The notes beneath the pieces were generated by a model that worked only from the letters and a program-made list of their open reading frames with translations, had not been told where the DNA came from and made no database searches. The position numbers and the translations under genes are program-made. From Deinococcus gobiensis I-0 (GTDB taxonomy: Bacteria > Deinococcota > Deinococci > Deinococcales > Deinococcaceae), in the NCBI RefSeq assembly GCF_000252445.1, contig NC_017790.1, positions 726,968-790,967 on the forward strand: a stretch of 64,000 nucleotides of DNA. Direction: 5' to 3'. Positions 58,162 through 64,000 of this stretch are shown here, one piece after another (positions within the stretch are counted from its first letter, which is position 1; every line of letters begins with the position of its first letter).

Positions 58162-59160
58162 ATGAAGACCCAGAAGCTGCTGCCCGTCCTGACCGTCCTG
58201 CTCGCCGGCGCCGCCGCCGCGCAGACCTTCTCGCCCGACACCGAAAAGAGCCGCGTGGCCTCCGACCAGCTCGTCAAGCAGTTCGGTGCCGTGCCCAAGC
58301 CCGCCGCCGGCGTCCAGATCGGCGGCGTGATGAAGGCGCTGTCCAACGAGTACTGGCAGCTGCTGCGCACGGGCTACCTGAAGGGGGGCACCAAGTACGG
58401 CGTGAAGGTGGACGCCCAGGCCCCCAGCAACGAGAGTGACCAGATCGGCCAGCTCAGCATGATGAACACCATGATCGGCAAGGGCTACAAGGCCCTGCTC
58501 ATCTCGCCCCAGAGCGACGTGAACCTGCTGCCGGGCATCGTGCGCGCCGACAAGACCAGCCTGGTCATCAACGTGAACGACGCGGTGGCCCCCACCGCCC
58601 AGCACTTCGTCGGCAACATCCAGTACGACAACGGCGTGAGCGTGGCGAACTACCTGCTCAAGACCTTCCCCAAGGGCGGGCAGATCGCCGTGATCGAGGG
58701 GCAGGCGGGCGTCTACGCCGCCAAGCAGCGCACCCTGGGCTTCAAGACGACCCTCGCCAAGAACCCGGCCCTGAAGATCGTCGCCAGCGTGCCCGCCGAC
58801 TGGGACCGCCAGAAGGCCTTCTCGACCGCCCGTGACCTGCTGCGCCGTTACCCCGACCTGACCGCCTTCTACTGCAACAACGACACGATGGCCCTGGGCG
58901 TCGTCGAGGCGGTCAAGGCCTCGGGCCGCCTGGGCAAGACGCTGGTCTTCGGCACCGACGGCATCAACGCCGCCTACGACAGCATCAAGAAGGGCGAGCT
59001 GACGGGCACGGTGGACTCCTTCCCGGTCCTGACCGGCGAAGTGGCCGTCGAGGTCGCCGTGCGCCTGCTGGCCGGCCAGAAGCTGCCCAAGGTGATCGCC
59101 ACGCCGCAGGCGCTGGTCATGAAGGACAGCGTCGCCAAGTACGAGCAGTTCAAGAAATAA
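58162..59160 (+). CDS. Sugar ABC transporter solute-binding protein (RbsB-like)
   Basis: A 332-residue periplasmic binding protein (type-1 fold) with Sec signal MKTQKLLPVLTVLLAGAAAA. Core features are IGGVMKALSNEYWQLLRTG, DAQAPSNESDQIGQ, ALLISPQSDVNLLPG and FYCNNDTMALGVVEAV. GAGGAGG precedes the ATG. It binds the monosaccharide imported by the CUT2 transporter encoded next. Confidence 0.92.
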   Translation: MKTQKLLPVLTVLLAGAAAAQTFSPDTEKSRVASDQLVKQFGAVPKPAAGVQIGGVMKALSNEYWQLLRTGYLKGGTKYGVKVDAQAPSNESDQIGQLSMMNTMIGKGYKALLISPQSDVNLLPGIVRADKTSLVINVNDAVAPTAQHFVGNIQYDNGVSVANYLLKTFPKGGQIAVIEGQAGVYAAKQRTLGFKTTLAKNPALKIVASVPADWDRQKAFSTARDLLRRYPDLTAFYCNNDTMALGVVEAVKASGRLGKTLVFGTDGINAAYDSIKKGELTGTVDSFPVLTGEVAVEVAVRLLAGQKLPKVIATPQALVMKDSVAKYEQFKK

Positions 59161-59173
59161 GCGCCCAGGCGGG

Positions 59174-59199
59174 GGCCGGCTGGCCTGGGTCAGCCGGCC
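59174..59199 (+). terminator. Intercistronic hairpin after the binding-protein gene
   Basis: GGCCGGCTG, 8-nt loop, CAGCCGGCC, with no T-run. Such hairpins commonly stabilise the upstream mRNA so the binding protein is made in excess over the membrane components. Confidence 0.6.
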
Positions 59200-59235
59200 G
59201 CGCCTTTGGCCCCCAGACCCTTTCAGGAGACCGAC

Positions 59236-60732
59236 GTGACGGAAGTGCTGTCCGCACAACACATCAACAAGTCGTTCAGCGGCGTTCAGGTGCTGCACGA
59301 CGTGCAGTTCTCGCTGATGGCCGGCGAGGTCCACGCGCTGCTGGGCGAGAACGGCGCGGGCAAGAGCACGCTGCTCAAGACCCTGTTCGGCATGCACCTG
59401 CCCGACAGCGGGACCCTCAGCGTCGCCGGCCAGCCGGTCGTGCTCGGCAGCCCCAGGGACGCGCAGTCGCAGGGCATCGCCATGATCCATCAGGAACTGG
59501 CGCTCATTCCCGAGCTGAGCGTCGCGCAGAACGTGCTGCTGGGCAACGAGGGCCGCGAGGTCCTGAACTACGGTCAGATGCAGGCGCGGGTGCGGCCCTT
59601 CCTGGAGCAGGTCGGCCTGAACGTCCACCCGGCCACGCCGGTCAAGCGCCTGACCATCGCGCAGCAGCAGATGGTCGAGATCGCCCGCGCCGTCGCGCGC
59701 CAGGCCCGCATCATCATCATGGACGAGCCGACCTCCAGCCTCACCACCCACGAGATCGAACAGCTCTACCGCGTGGTGCGCGACCTCACGGCGCGCGGCG
59801 TGGGCATCATCTATGTCAGCCACCACTTCGACGAGATCGAGGAACTGGCCGACCGGGTGACGGTGCTGCGCGACGGCCGCTACATCGGCACGGTGCAGCA
59901 GCGCGAGGTGACCCAGGACCAGCTCGTGACCATGATGGTGGGCCGCGAACTCGTCGCCCAGACCGCGCCCCCCGCCCGTACGCCCGGCGCGGTGCGCCTG
60001 GAGGTCCGGGGCCTGAGCGGCGACGGCTTCCGTGACGTGTCGCTCCAGGTGCGCGCCGGAGAGGTCGTGACCCTCGCGGGCCTGATCGGCGCGGGGCGCA
60101 CCGAGGTGCTGCGGGCCATCTACGGCGCGGACCCCTCGGCGGGCGGCGAAGTGCGGCTGGAAGGCGCGGCCATGTCCAGACGGACACCCGCCGACATGAT
60201 GCGCCGGGGCGTGGGGTTCATCGCGGAGGACCGCCGCCACCAGGGCATCGTGCCCGACGCGCGGGTCAGCGTGAACATGATGCTCACGAGCTGGGCCAAG
60301 GGGAAGGTCGGGGTCGGGGAGCGCGACATGTTGCGCGTGGCCGAGCCGCAGATCCAGCAGCTCGGCATCCGGCCCGCCAACCCCAACCAGATCATCCGCC
60401 GCCTGTCCGGGGGCAACCAGCAGAAGGTCATCCTGGCCCGCTGGCTCTCGGCAGGTTGCGACCTCCTGCTCATCGACGAACCCACGCGCGGTATCGACGT
60501 GGCGAGCAAGGCGGACATCTACGCCCTGATCGACGACCTGGCCCAGGCCGGGGTCGCGGTGCTGATGGTGTCGTCCGAGCTGCCCGAGGTCCTGCGGCTG
60601 AGCGACCGAATTCTCGTGATGCGCGAAGGCCGCCTCGCCGGCGAGCTAGCTGCCGCAGACGCCAGCGAGGAACGCATCCTGGCCCTCGCCACCGGAGCCC
60701 AAACCCATGCAAAAGATCCAGCCGTCGCCTAA
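59236..60732 (+). CDS. Sugar ABC transporter ATP-binding protein (RbsA-like, CUT2)
   Basis: A 498-residue fused ATPase with two cassettes. Cassette 1 has Walker A GENGAGKST, Walker B IIIMDEPTSS and a degenerate signature (LTIAQQQMVEIA). Cassette 2 has a degenerate P-loop (GLIGAGRTE) and full LSGGNQQK, LLLIDEPTRG. That asymmetry is normal for CUT2. GTG 59236 is chosen with CAGGAGA in front. It overlaps the permease gene by 26 nt. Confidence 0.92.
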   Translation: MTEVLSAQHINKSFSGVQVLHDVQFSLMAGEVHALLGENGAGKSTLLKTLFGMHLPDSGTLSVAGQPVVLGSPRDAQSQGIAMIHQELALIPELSVAQNVLLGNEGREVLNYGQMQARVRPFLEQVGLNVHPATPVKRLTIAQQQMVEIARAVARQARIIIMDEPTSSLTTHEIEQLYRVVRDLTARGVGIIYVSHHFDEIEELADRVTVLRDGRYIGTVQQREVTQDQLVTMMVGRELVAQTAPPARTPGAVRLEVRGLSGDGFRDVSLQVRAGEVVTLAGLIGAGRTEVLRAIYGADPSAGGEVRLEGAAMSRRTPADMMRRGVGFIAEDRRHQGIVPDARVSVNMMLTSWAKGKVGVGERDMLRVAEPQIQQLGIRPANPNQIIRRLSGGNQQKVILARWLSAGCDLLLIDEPTRGIDVASKADIYALIDDLAQAGVAVLMVSSELPEVLRLSDRILVMREGRLAGELAAADASEERILALATGAQTHAKDPAVA

Positions 60733-61678
60733 GAGCGCCAACCGCGCCGCCCTCGTCGAACGCCTGCGCGAGGCGGGCATCCTCGCCATCCTGCTGCTCG
60801 GGGCGGTGGTGTTCAGCTTCCTGGTGCCCTCGTTCTTCTCGGTGGACAACGCCATCAACGGCATCGGCCTGAGCGCGGCGATCAACACCATCGTCGCCAT
60901 CGGCCTGACCTACGTCATCATCACGGGCGGGATCGACCTGAGTGTCGGGTCCACCGCCGCGCTGGCCGCCGTGATCGGGGCCGACCTCATGCAGCGCGGC
61001 ACGCCTGTCCTGCTCGCGGTCCTGATCGCCCTGGCGGTCGGCGCGGTCGCGGGGCTGGTCAACGGCCTGCTCGTCACGCGCGTGCAGCTCGCGCCCTTCA
61101 TCGTCACGCTGGGCACCATGACCTTCTACCGGGGCCTGGCCCTGTCCTACACGGGCGGGCAGCCGATCCTGTCGCTGCCCGACGGCTTCAAGCGGGCGCT
61201 GGGCGGCACGGTGCTGGGCCTGCCCATTCCGCTCGTGGCGGCCCTGGCACTCGTGGCGCTCTTCACGGTCTTCCTGAAGTTCACCCGGACCGGCCAGTAC
61301 ATCCTGGCCCTGGGGGGCAATGCCGAGGCCGTGCGCCTGAGTGGGATCAACACCAACCGCTACATCACCCTGACCTACGTGATCTCCGGCGTGCTGGCGG
61401 CCTTCGCGGCGCTGGTCCTCATCGCGCAGCTCGGCGCGGCCGAGCCCATCCTGGGCAGCGGCTGGGAGCTGAGCGCCATCGCGGCGGCCGTGGTCGGCGG
61501 CACGAGCCTGTCGGGCGGCAAGGGCAACGTCGTCGGGGCGCTGCTGGGGGCGCTGCTGCTGAGCATGCTGCAAAATGTCCTGACCCTGATGGGTGTTCAG
61601 GCGTTCTACCAGCTGCTCGCCACGGGCGTCATCATCATCGGGGCGATGGTCATCGACCGCTACACGCGCGGACGCTGA
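60707..61678 (+). CDS. Sugar ABC transporter permease (RbsC-like, CUT2)
   Basis: A 323-residue, about 10-helix permease. ITGGIDLSVGSTAAL and ALGGNAEAVRLSGINTNRY are the CUT2 hallmarks, and GGTSLSGGKGNVVGALLGA is the C-terminal conserved block. Last gene of the isomerase-kinase-ABC operon; a 17-bp hairpin follows. Confidence 0.92.
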   Translation: MQKIQPSPKSANRAALVERLREAGILAILLLGAVVFSFLVPSFFSVDNAINGIGLSAAINTIVAIGLTYVIITGGIDLSVGSTAALAAVIGADLMQRGTPVLLAVLIALAVGAVAGLVNGLLVTRVQLAPFIVTLGTMTFYRGLALSYTGGQPILSLPDGFKRALGGTVLGLPIPLVAALALVALFTVFLKFTRTGQYILALGGNAEAVRLSGINTNRYITLTYVISGVLAAFAALVLIAQLGAAEPILGSGWELSAIAAAVVGGTSLSGGKGNVVGALLGALLLSMLQNVLTLMGVQAFYQLLATGVIIIGAMVIDRYTRGR

Positions 61679-61688
61679 GCAGAGCGGC

Positions 61689-61733
61689 GAGAGCGAAGGG
61701 CGGCCTCCAGATGCGGGGCCGCCCTTCGCTCTC
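61689..61733. terminator. Bidirectional 17-bp hairpin between convergent genes
   Basis: GAGAGCGAAGGGCGGCC (61689-61705) and its exact complement (61717-61733) with an 11-nt loop, between the permease and DeoR stops. T-runs are weak, but position and stability suit a shared terminator. Confidence 0.75.
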
Positions 61734-61742
61734 GCTCTTCCT

Positions 61743-62492
61743 TCAGGTCAGGGTGAGGGCCGGGCCGGCGTCCTTGAGCCAGGCGAGGCGGCGGCTGCCC
61801 CGGTCGGTGACGATCTGGTCCACGCTCTGAAGGGTGCAGACCTGGGCCATCGCCCGCCAGCCGAACTTGGTGTGGTCGGCCAGCAGGACGGTCTGCTGAC
61901 TGACCTGGATGGCGAGGCGCTTGACAGTCGCCTCCTCAATGACCGCGTTGGAGATCCCGCGTTCGTCCACCGCGTGCGCGCCCATCAGGAACAGGTCGGC
62001 GCGCAGGTCGCGCAGCTGGTCTTCGGTCCAGGGCCCCGTGATGCTGAAGCTGTCGCTGCGGACCCGGCCGCCCAGCAGCAGGACCTCCGTCGCACCGACG
62101 GCGAGGGCCTGGGCAGCCGGAAGGTCCAGGGCGATGGCGGTCAGCGGGCGGCCGGCCAGCCGCCGGGCGACTTCCAGGATGGTCGTGCCCGCGTCGAAGA
62201 TGACCGTGGAGCCGTCGCGGACCTGCCGGGCCATCGCCTCGGCGATGGCGCTCTTTTCGGCCTGCATCCGCACGGATTTGGTGGCGAAGGCCGGTTCCTG
62301 GTGGGCGCTGCGTTCGAGCCGCACCGCCCCGCCGTGGGTCCGGGCGAGCTGGCCCCGTTCGGAGAGCTGCTGGAGGTCGCGCCGGATGGTCGCCTCGGAC
62401 ACCCCGACCTTCTGGGCGAGTTCCTGGGTCAGGAGACTCTCGTGAGCGTCCATCAGCTCGAGAATGCGCGTGTGCCGCTCAAATGGGAGCAT
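61743..62492 (-). CDS. DeoR/GlpR-family transcriptional regulator
   Basis: A 249-residue regulator. The N-terminal HTH carries the DeoR signature (RHTRILELMDAHESLLTQEL, VSEATIRRDLQQLSERGQL, HGGAV). The C-terminal sensor has the sugar-phosphate-binding pattern FDAGTTILEVARRL and LLADHTKFG. It is convergent with the sugar operon and is its most likely repressor, relieved by a phosphorylated sugar. Confidence 0.9.
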   Translation of the reverse strand: MLPFERHTRILELMDAHESLLTQELAQKVGVSEATIRRDLQQLSERGQLARTHGGAVRLERSAHQEPAFATKSVRMQAEKSAIAEAMARQVRDGSTVIFDAGTTILEVARRLAGRPLTAIALDLPAAQALAVGATEVLLLGGRVRSDSFSITGPWTEDQLRDLRADLFLMGAHAVDERGISNAVIEEATVKRLAIQVSQQTVLLADHTKFGWRAMAQVCTLQSVDQIVTDRGSRRLAWLKDAGPALTLT

Positions 62493-62500
62493 ATGCGCAG

Positions 62501-62506
62501 AATATA
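62501..62506 (-). promoter_or_regulatory. -10 box in front of the DeoR regulator
   Basis: Minus-strand TATATT, 8 nt before ATG 62492; nearly leaderless. Confidence 0.5.
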
Positions 62507-62538
62507 AGCCAGTTCGCTCATGGCGGCGGCGAAAAGGT

Positions 62539-63570
62539 CTACAGGGCGGGGCGTCGCGCGGCGGTGCGGCGCAGGGACCGGGTGGACTCGCGGATGCTGA
62601 GGGTCAGTGGAAAATCCGGCAGGGTCGGCATTTCTCCCTGAAGCAGCCCCAGCGTGTGCGCGGCGAGCGCGCGCCCGATCTGGTAGGTCGGCTGATGGAC
62701 GGTCGTCAGGGGCGGCGTGGTGAAGGCGCTGCCGGGCAGGTCGTCGAAGCCCACGAGCGACACGTCGTCGGGCACGCGCAGGCCCTGGCGGTACAGGGCC
62801 AGGCGTGCCCCGACCGCCATCTGGTCGTTGGCGGCGAAGATGGCCGTGAAGGGACACCCGTTCCCGAGCAGGCGCAGCGTGCCCTGATAGGCGGCCTGTT
62901 CCAGAAAGTCGCCCTGCACGACGAGTTCCGGCGGGGAGGGCAGGTCGTTGTCGCGCAGCGCCGCTTGGTAGCCCCGCAGCCGCTCCTCGGCGTCCTGCTG
63001 GCCGTCCGGGCCGCGCAGGTGCGCGATATCGCGGTGCCCCAGTTCGATGAGGTGACGCGTCGCCAGATACGCGCCCTGGTACTGGTCCAGGGTCAGGCAG
63101 CGGGCGTCCAGCTCGGGGACGTGCCGCCCGAACACGACCAGGGGCACCCGCCCGGCGATGTCGAGCAGTTCCTCGCCCGGCAGGGTGCTGCCCAGCAGGA
63201 CCAGGGCGTCCACCTTGCGGTAGATCAGGGTCTCGATGGCCCCGGACTCGCGCTGCTGCGACCAGTGGCCGCTTTGCAGTACGGGCTGGTAGGGGGTGTC
63301 GAACAGCCCGTGCTCGAACCCCCGGATCACGTCGGCGTAATAGGGGCTGACGATGTCCTCCGCGATCACGCCGACAGTCATGCTGCGGCCCGTGATGAGG
63401 CTCTTGGCGAGGTAGTTCGGCTGGAATCCCAGTTCCTGGAGGGCGCGGTTCACCGCCTGCCGTTTGTCCTCGGCCACGAAGGCCGTGCCGTTGATGGTCC
63501 GCGACACCGTACTGACCGAAACGCCAGCCACCCGCGCCACCTCGGTGATGGTCGTTCCTGACTTCTTCAC
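62539..63570 (-). CDS. LacI-family transcriptional regulator
   Basis: A 343-residue repressor. HTH and hinge are TTITEVARVAGVSVSTVSRT, then AVNRALQELGFQPN. The periplasmic-binding-protein-like sensor follows (MTVGVIAEDIVSPYY, AIFAANDQMAVGA, SLVGFDDLPGSAFTTPPLTT). GTG 63570 is chosen because TAGAGT stands 7 nt before it; GTG 63579 overlaps that -10. It may control the GH16-like gene beyond it or the neighbouring sugar operon. Confidence 0.9.
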   Translation of the reverse strand: MKKSGTTITEVARVAGVSVSTVSRTINGTAFVAEDKRQAVNRALQELGFQPNYLAKSLITGRSMTVGVIAEDIVSPYYADVIRGFEHGLFDTPYQPVLQSGHWSQQRESGAIETLIYRKVDALVLLGSTLPGEELLDIAGRVPLVVFGRHVPELDARCLTLDQYQGAYLATRHLIELGHRDIAHLRGPDGQQDAEERLRGYQAALRDNDLPSPPELVVQGDFLEQAAYQGTLRLLGNGCPFTAIFAANDQMAVGARLALYRQGLRVPDDVSLVGFDDLPGSAFTTPPLTTVHQPTYQIGRALAAHTLGLLQGEMPTLPDFPLTLSIRESTRSLRRTAARRPAL

Positions 63571-63577
63571 CGGGTCC

Positions 63578-63583
63578 ACTCTA
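63578..63583 (-). promoter_or_regulatory. -10 box of a leaderless promoter (LacI regulator)
   Basis: Minus-strand TAGAGT, 7 nt, GTG 63570. No Shine-Dalgarno sequence. Confidence 0.5.
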
Positions 63584-63632
63584 GAGCATCTGTCCGGCGA
63601 GGGCCGGGGTGACCGGGCGGCTCCTGCGCGCG

Positions 63633-64000
63633 TCAGAAGAGATTGTTCCAGATGGCGGTTCCCGTACCGCCTCCGTAGCTGCCCAGGAACCCGGCCGCGT
63701 CGGCGGTGTTGCTGCCGCGCCAGAAGTTCGCGATGAGCTGCTGCGACTGCGTGGGCCAGGCGGCGGCGGGCACCTGCATGCTGGTGCTGCCGCTGGGGGC
63801 AGTCACGACGGTCGCGCCCAGGCCCAGCGAGGAGTTCCTGTACATCGTGAAACTGAGCTGACCGTCGAGGTACCACTGGATGCTGGCGGCCTGCCATTTG
63901 ACCTCGACGTGGTGCCAGGCGTTGCTGGTCGCGGGTCGCCACGCCTCGAACACGTAGCGGCTGCCCCCGTTGCGGAAGATCAGGGCCGGATGCAGCGCGC
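63633..64000 (-). CDS. 3' part of a GH16-like (concanavalin-fold) glycosidase
   Basis: The frame is open to the right edge; the 5' end and catalytic region lie outside. The visible 122 residues end a jelly-roll of the GH16/lectin type: WHHVEVKWQAASIQWYLDGQ followed by QQLIANFWRGSNTAD. GH16 enzymes cleave beta-1,3/1,4-glucans and related polysaccharides outside the cell. Without the ExDxxE motif the family is a fold-level guess. The stop lies 62 nt before the LacI gene, same strand. Confidence 0.68.
   Translation of the reverse strand, partial: ALHPALIFRNGGSRYVFEAWRPATSNAWHHVEVKWQAASIQWYLDGQLSFTMYRNSSLGLGATVVTAPSGSTSMQVPAAAWPTQSQQLIANFWRGSNTADAAGFLGSYGGGTGTAIWNNLF

Overview
The window is high-GC bacterial chromosomal DNA that looks like Deinococcus. 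This rests on gene content: an archaic spore-coat-U/chaperone-usher pilus, a MoxR-vWA-DUF5682 cluster, PRC-barrel and LEA-like stress proteins, and Rcp1-like response regulators. It also rests on a recurrent promoter style in which a TAnnnT -10 hexamer sits 6-9 nt in front of the start codon (leaderless mRNAs). The genus is an inference from recall of gene families; no marker gene or rRNA is present. There is one tRNA (Leu-CAA), one intact IS982-family element, and no CRISPR array, prophage or plasmid origin that I can see.

Layout. 1-6.5 kb: a MoxR ATPase / leucine-rich-repeat protein / DUF5682 / vWA operon, with the tail of one more member at the left edge. 6.6-9.3 kb: a DUF2254 membrane protein, an unknown protein and a secreted GH18-like protein that probably starts at CTG. 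9.4-14.2 kb: a GAF-PAS histidine kinase, a receiver-only response regulator and a secreted DUF11-type surface protein. 14.4-16.9 kb: a MarR regulator with a DHA2 drug exporter. 17.0-20.5 kb: a thiamine-precursor salvage operon (tenA and a ThiZXY-type ABC transporter) behind a clear TPP riboswitch. 20.9-25.4 kb: the archaic chaperone-usher pilus locus. 25.5-27.0 kb: Pvc16-like and PAAR proteins, which belong to contractile injection systems but have no sheath or tube genes here. 27.1 kb: tRNA-Leu. 28.1-29.1 kb: two receiver-only regulators.

29.9-39.4 kb is a glycan-utilisation locus. Three GH43 enzymes, two permeases and a solute-binding protein form one minus-strand operon. An ArsR-type regulator and a GH2 enzyme are divergent. 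The operon promoter and the GH2 promoter carry the same 14-bp element at the same distance from the -35 box. 40.2-43.6 kb is a desiccation/osmotic-stress island: an amphipathic-repeat protein, a 55-residue membrane protein, an aquaporin and a PRC-barrel protein. 43.7-46.7 kb has a WYL regulator and a TPR regulator with a C-terminal winged helix. Directly upstream of the TPR regulator lies a 52-residue secreted-peptide gene, which makes a candidate peptide-signalling pair. An IS982 element (47.0-47.8 kb) and a gene-poor stretch follow.

49.1-54.2 kb holds a Zn/Cd-type P-ATPase with a leaderless, palindrome-covered promoter, divergent from a multi-GAF histidine kinase. 54.6-64 kb is a second sugar locus: a GPH-type symporter, then an operon of TIM-barrel isomerase, PfkB kinase, and RbsB/RbsA/RbsC-type transporter with a strong promoter. 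A convergent DeoR regulator, a LacI regulator and the 3' end of a GH16-like gene at the right edge complete it.
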